From Methanobacteriota archaeon (GTDB taxonomy: Archaea; Halobacteriota; Syntropharchaeia; DAOWMC01): 12,384 nt of DNA. Position numbers and translations under genes: made by a program. The notes below the pieces were generated by a model. That model was not told the DNA's origin. It made no database searches and was given only the letters and a program-made list of their open reading frames with translations. The stretch covers positions 1 through 12,384 of the forward strand of contig DAOWMC010000011.1 in assembly GCA_030643285.1 (NCBI GenBank). Direction: 5' to 3'. Shown here piece by piece: positions 6,824 to 12,384 of the stretch; position 1 is the first letter of the stretch, and each line of letters starts with the position of its first letter.

Positions 6824-7426
6824 ATGCAATCATTTAGAAGAGAGCCAGCTCAACGGGTTTTTGCCCAGGAATTTATGGAAAGCAATTTAGCATTCAAAGA
6901 GAGCGAAGACGAATTCGCTCCACGCTTTTTGCTTACGCCAACGGGTGCAAAGTGCAACAGAGTCTTTGTTGTTGGAACGATGACCGAATGCGAAGACATC
7001 GGGATAGAATCCCCCTACTGGAGGGCAAGGGTTGCAGATCCGACAGGTGTCTTTTTCATATACTCCGGGCAGTATCAACCAAGGGCCACTCAGGTCCTGT
7101 CCGAGATGGATATTAATATTGAAGATCCACCAATCGTTGCAGTTATTGGAAAACCGAATGTCTATGAAACCGATGAGTCAACAATTACATCCATCAGGCC
7201 CGAAGATGTTCAGATAGTTGATCGTGAGACGATGGAATCATGGATAATCGACTGTGCAAAACAAACAATGGAACGGATTGAAGAAGTGGAAAAAGGCGAA
7301 AAAGAGGATTTTGTCAAGGCAAAAGAACACTATCTGACAGAACCCGAATATTATAAAGAAGTGGTTTACACCGCCATAAAAACGCTTGAAAACGGGTCCG
7401 GATTCGAGGTTGTTGATGTCTTTTAA
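6824..7426 (+). CDS. RPA-associated OB-fold protein (COG3390 family)
   Basis: A 200-residue protein of the euryarchaeal RPA-associated family, named for a subunit of the single-stranded DNA-binding complex and usually encoded beside RPA genes. The N-terminal REPAQRVFAQEF (6-17) and LLTPTGAKCNRVFVVGT (36-52) are typical. A single OB-fold follows (about 44-135), including YWRARVADPTGVFFIYSGQY and IVAVIGKP. The C-terminal half (about 135-200) is helical and acidic and is likely used for protein contacts. It starts 2 bases after the upstream stop and overlaps the next gene by 11 bases. No large RPA subunit gene is in the window, which is unusual given the family's common neighbourhood. It should act in replication or repair by binding ssDNA with RPA. 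The family call is strong; the exact partner is inferred. Confidence 0.85.
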   Translation: MQSFRREPAQRVFAQEFMESNLAFKESEDEFAPRFLLTPTGAKCNRVFVVGTMTECEDIGIESPYWRARVADPTGVFFIYSGQYQPRATQVLSEMDINIEDPPIVAVIGKPNVYETDESTITSIRPEDVQIVDRETMESWIIDCAKQTMERIEEVEKGEKEDFVKAKEHYLTEPEYYKEVVYTAIKTLENGSGFEVVDVF

Positions 7427-7832
7427 AAAAGAGGAAAATAGTGGATCAGCCCCTGATTTTTTTGAATACGATATGGATGGCTTATATGAGCTATTAGGCA
7501 CATCGTATGTGGCAACTTTTCTTATAATAACGCAGAAACGGAAGCGTGGTGTAAAGAAATTGAAGTTTGTCGGGGGCGAAGTAGACTATACGGAGATTGG
7601 CCGGGAAAAATTTGATGAATACAGCTTGAAAATTCGCAAAAGAGTCTGTAGAACGTGGAATAATGATCAGGAGAAGTTTAGGGAAACCGAAAATGCATAT
7701 GAAGCTATAATGGATATAGTATCAAAAACGGATATACCTCACAATTCAGGGGAGATCCTCAGTACAATAATTATTAAGATGGGTCTTGATAAATTCTGCA
7801 ATTTTGAAGAACCCAAATCACAAGCCAACTGA
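7416..7832 (+). CDS. Unrecognised 138-aa protein coupled to the RPA-associated gene
   Basis: I do not recognise this family. ATG at 7416 is chosen because it overlaps the last codons of the preceding gene in another frame, an arrangement suggesting coupled translation. A TTG at 7386 would add only 10 residues lying wholly inside the upstream gene. The protein has a polar, low-complexity N-terminus (1-12), then a possible short helix or strand unit YELLGTSYVATFLIITQ (24-40) and a lysine-rich turn QKRKRGVKKLKF (40-51). A mixed helical stretch with Arg/Lys (IRKRVCRTWN) follows, and a C-terminal helix GEILSTIIIKMGLDKF. There is no convincing membrane span, metal-binding site or enzyme motif. The basic patch and the RPA neighbour suggest nucleic-acid work, but this is inference only. 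Its stop abuts the stop of the convergent MBL gene with no bases between them. Confidence 0.65.
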   Translation: MSFKKEENSGSAPDFFEYDMDGLYELLGTSYVATFLIITQKRKRGVKKLKFVGGEVDYTEIGREKFDEYSLKIRKRVCRTWNNDQEKFRETENAYEAIMDIVSKTDIPHNSGEILSTIIIKMGLDKFCNFEEPKSQAN

Positions 7833-8513
7833 TTATTTACGGTGGGAAAAATCCCTTAGCATTTTCACCCCGTTCGATTTTATCGGTTCACCATGACCGG
7901 CTAAAATTACTTCAAAGTCAAGTTGCGAAATTTTTTTTACCGACTCTTTTGCCTGTTTTTTATCCATCGTAAACAGCCTGCTTGGTCCTTTGATTTTTCT
8001 ATCCGGAGATCTGAGCACATCCCCAACGATGATGATTTTTTTATCAGAATTATATAAAGAGATGCTTCCAGGCGTGTGTCCAGGCGTATGAATAACGATG
8101 AAATTACCAATCATATCATTTTCGCATACTGCATCTGCCTGTACATGCTTAAATCCGTAAGGCATGGCCACTACCCTAAGCAAAAAAGGAAAATCCATTT
8201 TTCCAGAAACAAAACCCATATCATCCGGATGGACTACAACTTTTGCGTTTGTACGCTCTTTAAGCTCAAACAAACCACCTGTGTGGTCGATGTGAAAATG
8301 AGTGGCCACGATAGTTGAAATATCACCTGGTTTTAATCCCAACTCAGAAATACCATCCAAAATCCATTTTTCATCCCCTGGCATACATGTATCCACAAGT
8401 ATCGGGTCATCTTCACAGATAAGATAGGCGTTTGACGCATGAACACCCTTCTTCTCGATTAAGTGTACATTCTTTACGATTTCCAGATTTTCATCTCCCT
8501 TCAATAAGATCAA
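7833..8513 (-). CDS. Metallo-beta-lactamase-fold hydrolase
   Basis: A dinuclear-zinc hydrolase of the MBL superfamily, of glyoxalase II / thioesterase-like size (226 residues). The metal ligands are all present: HFHIDH (H72, H74, D76, H77), H146 in HTPGHTPG (142-149), D165 in IVGDV and H207 in AGHGEP. The substrate is not predictable; lactonase, thioesterase and glyoxalase II activities all occur in the family. It directly follows the acyl-CoA synthetase gene and overlaps its end, so an acyl-thioester substrate is an attractive inference. The start is unsettled. TTG at 8513 or 8504 has no ribosome-binding site, while GGGAGATGA at the end of the upstream gene would serve a start around codon 10 (a CTG at 8486), where family similarity begins (VKNVHLIEK). 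Confidence 0.88.
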   Translation of the reverse strand: MILLKGDENLEIVKNVHLIEKKGVHASNAYLICEDDPILVDTCMPGDEKWILDGISELGLKPGDISTIVATHFHIDHTGGLFELKERTNAKVVVHPDDMGFVSGKMDFPFLLRVVAMPYGFKHVQADAVCENDMIGNFIVIHTPGHTPGSISLYNSDKKIIIVGDVLRSPDRKIKGPSRLFTMDKKQAKESVKKISQLDFEVILAGHGEPIKSNGVKMLRDFSHRK

Positions 8514-10329
8514 TGGCCATTTCCATTAATTTTGTTTTTTCCACTTTCCCGGACATTGTTCTTGGAAGTGAATCGGTGAATATAACATTTTTTGGTTTCT
8601 TATATCCTGCCATCTTTCCCCTGCAATAGTCTATTATTTCATCCGGGATCGCAACTTCACCATCTCTTAGCTGAATGATTGCTGTTACAGCTTCACCCCA
8701 TCTATCATCTGGAAGACCTATGACTGCTGCATCCTCCACCTTTGAATTGAGCTTTATTATCTCTTCGACCTCTTCAGGATAGACTTTCTCACCGCCGGTG
8801 TTCACAACAGATGTCCCCCTTCCTATAAGGTGGAAGTAACCATTCTCATCGACTGTGCCCATATCCCCGACAAAGAACCAGCGTTTATCATCAATGGTTT
8901 TAAAGGTCCTTGCAGTTTTTTTTGGGTCTTTCCAGTATTCTTTGGCCATATACCCACCGTAAATTAGCTCTCCGATCTCACCCGGTTTTGCATCCATTCC
9001 GGTTTCGGGGTTAATAATCCTTCTCGGATGTCTTTTGTCCTTGGGATTTATCTTAATTGCCACTTTCTCAATCTCTTTGGATGATGATGTAGAGACCATT
9101 GGAGTTGCCTCGCTGACCTCGGTCGTTCCAACAGCATCGGTCAGTATACAATGGGGAAGATACTTTAAAAGCCTCTTCTTTACCTCTGGTGTCCACATAA
9201 CCCCCGATGAGATAATTGAGATCAATGAACTAAAATCATAGCTTATACCCTCCTTTTCTGCCCTTTCCAATTCCTCAACCATCGGTCTTGCAAACGCATC
9301 TCCAACAATTATCATAAGCGAAATCTTCTCTTTTTCAACAGTTTTCCACAATTCTTCCGGTGTAAAACTCTTATTTTCCAGAAAAACAAGTGTCGTGCCA
9401 ATCGGAAAAACAGCAAAAGATAGCTCATACGCTGCTCCATGATATAGGGGACAGGTAACAAGAAGTTTTAAATTTAGTTGACTGATCAGGCGAAAAGTCA
9501 TTGGTCCGCCTATAAAGCGCTGTATGAAATGGATAAGTCCTGTGGCAAATCGTGGGGTAGATGGCCTGCGAATAATCCAATTAATAGAAGGACTTGCAAA
9601 ACCAAGAGCCCTTCCCACCGGGCCTGGCAATAACTTGCCAAGAGTCTGGTACGCCTCTTTTGGCAGCTGTAATCCATCTAACAGACCGGCAACTGATTCT
9701 TCACTACTGACAATACCAAGGAACTCACGACTCAAACCAAGCAATCTGCATTCATGTTCCCACACCGTTCCCTTTGGAAAGCCCGTTGTCCCGCCGGTAT
9801 ACATGATGTAGCAGATGACATCGTTTTTAATTTTAAAATCTATTTCCGGTTGGGTTGTTGGGTACCCGGATATTAGCGCTTCATAACCATACATGTCTTC
9901 TGGTACATTTTTTCCAACAACTATACAATTCAAAAGTTTGTTCAACTCCGATCGGACTTTTACAAGGCTTTCGACCATGTCCTCAGGTATTACTGAAATA
10001 ACAGCATCAGAATCATCGAGGATATATTTGATCTCGTCTGGAACGTATCTTGGACATAGATTTGTGGGTATCGCCCCTATTTTATCGGCAGCAAAATAGC
10101 ATTCCATCCACTCGGGTGAGTTATAAAGGGCAATTGCTATCCTTTCGCCTTTTTTTATCCCTAAATCTAAAAAAGCGTTTGCGAGTCTGTTCACACGATC
10201 ATCAAGTTCCTTCCATGTAAACATCCGATTTCCTTGAACGATAGCGGGTTTATCCGGGATAGTTTTAACGATAGATTCTAATCGGTACGGGAATGTGTTT
10301 TTCTCATAGTTAGTATTTATAAAACTCAT
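8491..10329 (-). CDS. Acyl-CoA synthetase (AMP-forming), FadD type with an internal insertion
   Basis: This ATP-dependent ligase activates a carboxylic acid through an acyl-adenylate and transfers it to CoA. The ANL-superfamily core motifs are complete in 612 residues: A3 P-loop YTGGTTGFPKG (177-187), A4-like CPLYHGAA (293-300), A5 VGTTE (400-404), A7 VGDMG (487-491), A8 GRGTSVVNTGGEKVYPEEVE (503-522) and A10 PRTMSGKVEK (589-598) with catalytic Lys595. About 105 residues separate A3 from A4, more than in most acyl-CoA ligases. Together with TVWEHE after the P-loop this recalls the FadD17/FadD19-like branch acting on bulky or branched acids. That is inference; the chain length cannot be read from sequence. 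I chose ATG at 10329, which has an AGGAGG upstream; an in-frame ATG at 10347 lies before that site. It is followed by the MBL hydrolase gene with overlap. Confidence 0.93.
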   Translation of the reverse strand: MSFINTNYEKNTFPYRLESIVKTIPDKPAIVQGNRMFTWKELDDRVNRLANAFLDLGIKKGERIAIALYNSPEWMECYFAADKIGAIPTNLCPRYVPDEIKYILDDSDAVISVIPEDMVESLVKVRSELNKLLNCIVVGKNVPEDMYGYEALISGYPTTQPEIDFKIKNDVICYIMYTGGTTGFPKGTVWEHECRLLGLSREFLGIVSSEESVAGLLDGLQLPKEAYQTLGKLLPGPVGRALGFASPSINWIIRRPSTPRFATGLIHFIQRFIGGPMTFRLISQLNLKLLVTCPLYHGAAYELSFAVFPIGTTLVFLENKSFTPEELWKTVEKEKISLMIIVGDAFARPMVEELERAEKEGISYDFSSLISIISSGVMWTPEVKKRLLKYLPHCILTDAVGTTEVSEATPMVSTSSSKEIEKVAIKINPKDKRHPRRIINPETGMDAKPGEIGELIYGGYMAKEYWKDPKKTARTFKTIDDKRWFFVGDMGTVDENGYFHLIGRGTSVVNTGGEKVYPEEVEEIIKLNSKVEDAAVIGLPDDRWGEAVTAIIQLRDGEVAIPDEIIDYCRGKMAGYKKPKNVIFTDSLPRTMSGKVEKTKLMEMAIDLIEGR

Positions 10330-10332
10330 ATT

Positions 10333-10338
10333 CCTCCT
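10333..10338 (-). promoter_or_regulatory. Shine-Dalgarno deciding the acyl-CoA synthetase start
   Basis: On the minus strand AGGAGG lies between the two in-frame ATGs at 10347 and 10329. It can serve only the downstream one. The spacing of 3 bases is short, but the site is a perfect core match, and no comparable site precedes 10347. Confidence 0.5.
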
Positions 10339-10350
10339 ATCTACCATAGA

Positions 10351-10386
10351 TATTTAGTATATTTATTATATTTATTATATTTACCA
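10351..10386. repeat. Four tandem 9-bp AT-rich units upstream of the acyl-CoA synthetase gene
   Basis: On the plus strand the stretch reads as consecutive 9-mers TATTTAGTA, TATTTATTA, TATTTATTA and TATTTACCA. The middle two are identical and the outer two differ in the last two or three bases. On the gene's strand this gives several overlapping AAATATA boxes 22-57 bases before the start codon, so the repeat probably contains the TATA element. Confidence 0.7.
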
Positions 10387-10451
10387 AAAGATAACTATTA
10401 TCAATTAAATCTATCGGAAAGGTTCCATTGGAAAAAATAGGGGCAAAAATA

Positions 10452-10479
10452 AATCAGTGTAATCTTGTGCAATCTGTGG
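10452..10479. repeat. Three degenerate AATCNGTG-type units in an intergenic spacer
   Basis: The plus strand reads AATCAGTGT, AATCTTGTGC and AATCTGTGG in direct succession, about 9-10 bases per unit. This resembles the short AATCTGTGTAATCTGTGG-type direct repeats I recall from intergenic spacers of many unrelated environmental genomes. No frame is open and no stem is obvious. The function is unknown. Confidence 0.4.
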
Positions 10480-10499
10480 TTTTTCACATCAGCTTTACA

Positions 10500-10548
10500 A
10501 ATAAAAAAGAGATATTTATATAAAAAAGGAGTATTGAACTAAAAAAAT
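10500..10548 (-). terminator. Oligo-T terminator region of the nitroreductase gene
   Basis: Directly after the nitroreductase stop, the transcribed strand gives three T-tracts of six or seven (10547-10541, 10527-10522 and 10508-10503) in very AT-rich sequence without a GC-rich stem. Serial U-tracts are the standard intrinsic termination signal in archaea, so the gene is probably not cotranscribed with the downstream acyl-CoA synthetase gene. Confidence 0.5.
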
Positions 10549-11088
10549 TCAAAATTTCTCCCTATGTAGAATCTCGTCAATTTCTTTTCTTTTGGGGGCA
10601 TCCGGTACCTTTTTTGGCTTTCCGATCGGAATTAAACACACAACTTCCAGTTCTGGGGGTACACCCATCGCTTCTCTTACCTTCCCTGAATCAAAATAAC
10701 CTACTATCACAGAGCCAAGTCCCATACTATAGGCCTGTAAACATATGTTCTGGGTTGCTATTCCACAGTCAAAGAGCAACCATTCACCCAATTCGGTCAC
10801 ATATTCACCTTTTTTGGCTCCTGAAATACCCTTTTTCCCACAGACTATGATATCTAACGGTGCACACTCAACCGCATTTCTTGCCGGATTTTTTGGTGGT
10901 AGAGCCTCTGCTAATTTTTTCTTTCCCTCAGCATCTTTTACTGCTATGAACTCCCAACACTGTGTGTTAGCCCAGGAGGGTGCAAACCTTGCAGCATCGA
11001 TTAAAGCCTGTACTTCCTCATCGCTTATATCACCGTCCTCAAATGCCCTGATGCTCCTCCTTTTTTCAATCTCTTTTAAAAGTTCCAT
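10549..11088 (-). CDS. Nitroreductase-family flavoprotein
   Basis: A 179-residue FMN-dependent oxidoreductase of the nitroreductase superfamily, probably a homodimer with FMN at the interface. The N-terminal RRSIRAFEDGDIS holds the usual phosphate-binding RxSxR. It is followed by AARFAPSWANTQCWEF, the flavin-contacting segment where SxxNxQ is typical, then GIATQNICLQAYSMGLGSVIVG and the C-terminal PIGKPKK. The natural substrate is unknown; members reduce nitroaromatics, quinones or flavins, and some do other chemistry. ATG (11088) is preferred over an in-frame TTG three codons upstream (11097), since the family motif starts only a few residues later. Oligo-T tracts after the stop suggest a single-gene transcript, divergent from smc. 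Confidence 0.92.
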   Translation of the reverse strand: MELLKEIEKRRSIRAFEDGDISDEEVQALIDAARFAPSWANTQCWEFIAVKDAEGKKKLAEALPPKNPARNAVECAPLDIIVCGKKGISGAKKGEYVTELGEWLLFDCGIATQNICLQAYSMGLGSVIVGYFDSGKVREAMGVPPELEVVCLIPIGKPKKVPDAPKRKEIDEILHREKF

Positions 11089-11257
11089 GGTGAGCAATTA
11101 GTTTCATCCCATAAGCATCTTTCGGATTGAACTATCTAATAACCGCAAGGGAGATACCAATATCTTCAAAGGTGGTGGGATTTCTTCTTATCAGATTGCC
11201 ATACAAAACACCTAAGGGCCATAGAAAGTATTATTTAGGAGTGGGTAAAAATAAACC

Positions 11258-11274
11258 TGTGAATTATTTTCACA
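11258..11274. promoter_or_regulatory. Perfect 6-bp inverted repeat just upstream of the smc ribosome-binding site
   Basis: TGTGAA and TTCACA flank a 5-base TTATT spacer, ending one base before the GAGGGGAT Shine-Dalgarno sequence of smc. It could be a dimeric repressor site or a small hairpin in the 5' leader. The symmetry is seen directly; the regulatory role is inferred and chance cannot be excluded in AT-rich sequence. Confidence 0.25.
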
Positions 11275-11275
11275 A

Positions 11276-11283
11276 GAGGGGAT
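11276..11283 (+). promoter_or_regulatory. Shine-Dalgarno supporting the TTG start of smc
   Basis: GAGGGGAT lies 7 bases before the TTG at 11291. The ATG at 11286 is in another frame that stops after seven codons, so TTG is the only start that gives the SMC N-terminus. Confidence 0.55.
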
Positions 11284-11290
11284 AAATGGA

Positions 11291-12384
11291 TTGCGTATCA
11301 AAGAGATAAAGTTTAGAAATTTTAAGTCGTTTCGTAGGGCCAAAATTGAGTTTTACGATGGTTTTACAACTATATCCGGCCCAAACGGAAGTGGGAAAAG
11401 TAATGTAGTGGACGGCATCATTTTTACATTGGGTCTGTCAAGTTCTAAAATTATGCGGGCTGGAAAATTGACCGACCTGATCTACAACTCAAACGACACG
11501 GAACCTGAATTTGCCGAGGTATCTATAAAGTTTGATAAAAGCAATAAAAAGATATCGACAGAAAATGGCGAGATGAGTATAAAACGCACTATCAGGCGGA
11601 CAGAAAGCGGATACTATTCAAATTATTATTTTAATGAGAAATCATGTAGTCTCGGGGATATCCACAGACACCTGTCCGGGGTCGACATACCCCCCGAAGG
11701 GTCCAATATAATCTTGCAGGGTGATGTGACAAGGATATTTGGGATGAATCCCATTGAAAGGCGTAAAATAATTGACGAGATTACAGGGGTGGCTGAATTT
11801 GATGAAAAGAAGGAAAAATCTTTTGAAGAGCTAAATGCAGTCAAAAATAAAATCGGTATGGTGGAAATACTTCTATCTGAAGTGGATACTCGTTTAGAAC
11901 AGTTAAAAATTGAAAAAAACCTTGCAATCAGATATACCGAGCTTAAATCAGAAAAAGATAGACTGGAACGGCTTTTAATAATTATAAAGATAAGAAATCT
12001 TGAAAATGAGCTTGGCAAGATAGAACATGAGATTGAAGAAAAGCAGTTAAAAAAGGATGCAATTTCAAGGGGCATGAGTGAAAAAACATCCGCGATAATT
12101 AATCTGGAATCCGATCTTAAAAAGATAAATAACCGGATCGTAGAGGAAGGGGAGGAAAAAGCAGATAAGATAAAACGAGAAATTGAAGAGCTTTTGGGAA
12201 GTATATCCAGAATCAATGGAATTTTGGAGCTATCCGTAGCTGAATTAAAAAGAATGGATCTTGAAGGAATAAAAGCGCTTTTGGAAATCTTCAAAGCGTA
12301 TAACAGGCAAAGGGAGTTATCAAATAAAATTAAAAATGAAACTGATATTAAAAATGGGCTTTTATCAAAAATAGATGAATTAAA
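11291..12384 (+). CDS. smc: Chromosome segregation protein SMC, N-terminal part
   Basis: This is the ATPase of the condensin-like complex that compacts and segregates chromosomes. About 364 residues are in the window and the frame runs off the right edge; full-length SMC is roughly 1,170-1,200 residues. The N-terminal head begins IKEIKFRNFKSF (3-14) and has Walker A GPNGSGKSN (30-38). It continues with LIYNSNDTEPEFAEVSI (63-79), the Q-loop glutamine in ILQGDVTRI (141-149) and the head-to-coil junction ERRKIIDEITGVAEFDEKK (156-174). From about residue 175 the sequence is a charged heptad-like coiled coil (many Lys/Glu, few Pro/Gly). Hinge, second coil and the Walker B half lie outside. The start is TTG at 11291 with a good Shine-Dalgarno sequence. 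The gene is divergent from the nitroreductase gene. Confidence 0.95.
   Translation, partial: MRIKEIKFRNFKSFRRAKIEFYDGFTTISGPNGSGKSNVVDGIIFTLGLSSSKIMRAGKLTDLIYNSNDTEPEFAEVSIKFDKSNKKISTENGEMSIKRTIRRTESGYYSNYYFNEKSCSLGDIHRHLSGVDIPPEGSNIILQGDVTRIFGMNPIERRKIIDEITGVAEFDEKKEKSFEELNAVKNKIGMVEILLSEVDTRLEQLKIEKNLAIRYTELKSEKDRLERLLIIIKIRNLENELGKIEHEIEEKQLKKDAISRGMSEKTSAIINLESDLKKINNRIVEEGEEKADKIKREIEELLGSISRINGILELSVAELKRMDLEGIKALLEIFKAYNRQRELSNKIKNETDIKNGLLSKIDEL

Noticed and set aside
10351..10479. Possible CRISPR or minisatellite array
   Set aside because: Units are only 9-10 bases, contiguous and without spacers, and there are no cas genes nearby.
11132..11230. Minus-strand 33-codon open frame ending in FEDIGISLAVIR between the nitroreductase gene and smc
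   Set aside because: It looks vaguely protein-like but has no ATG, no ribosome-binding site and no family I recognise. It lies where divergent promoters are expected, so chance or an old gene remnant is likelier.
11258..11274. CRP-like binding site TGTGA...TCACA
   Set aside because: The half-sites resemble the bacterial CRP consensus, but the spacing is 7 rather than 6 and CRP regulation is not expected in an archaeon. It is kept only as an unassigned palindrome.
11626..12294. Long minus-strand open frame with a Ser/Ile/Phe-rich product
   Set aside because: It is the antisense shadow of the lysine- and glutamate-rich SMC coiled coil. The plus-strand frame carries Walker A and Q-loop motifs and explains the region fully.

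Overview
The window reads as a moderately AT-rich piece of archaeal chromosome, packed with housekeeping genes in short, tightly spaced operons on both strands. The archaeal assignment rests on several independent genes: a tetrahydromethanopterin biosynthesis enzyme (beta-RFAP synthase, mptG), a Trm-G10-type THUMP tRNA methyltransferase, a COG3390-type RPA-associated OB-fold protein, and TATA-like boxes about 27 bases upstream of two start codons. The combination points to a methanogen-related or methyl/alkane-oxidising euryarchaeon (Methanomicrobia, Syntrophoarchaeia or Archaeoglobi-like). The exact lineage is an inference.

Layout. At the left edge (1-153, minus) is a decayed fragment of a DUF4277/IS1634-type transposase lying just downstream of rsmA. 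Next comes mptG-rsmA (1967 to 185, minus), with a 32-base overlap. Divergent from it is ogt-bactofilin (2041-2910, plus). The purS-trmG10-MFS operon (5380 to 2923, minus) converges on the bactofilin gene. Divergent from purS is a three-gene plus-strand unit (5532-7832): a Re-citrate/homocitrate-synthase-like enzyme, an RPA-associated protein, and an unrecognised 138-aa protein. It converges with no gap on a minus-strand pair (10329 to 7833): a FadD-type acyl-CoA synthetase followed by a metallo-beta-lactamase-fold hydrolase. A monocistronic nitroreductase (11088 to 10549, minus) follows. The 5' third of smc (11291 onward, plus) runs off the right edge.

Functional themes. These are informational maintenance (rRNA and tRNA methylation, DNA alkylation repair, RPA, SMC), cofactor and nucleotide biosynthesis (methanopterin, purine), and central carbon and acyl-CoA metabolism (Re-citrate/homocitrate synthase, acyl-CoA ligase with a possible thioesterase-like hydrolase). 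Several genes use non-ATG starts (GTG for mptG; TTG for rsmA, smc and probably the MBL gene), mostly with a visible Shine-Dalgarno sequence. The Re-citrate-synthase-like gene and purS instead look leaderless.

I see no defence system, CRISPR array, tRNA or rRNA. The best leads are the unrecognised small protein coupled to the RPA-associated gene, the citrate-forming enzyme assignment, the single bactofilin-like gene beside ogt, and two short-period repeats in the 10330-10548 intergenic region.
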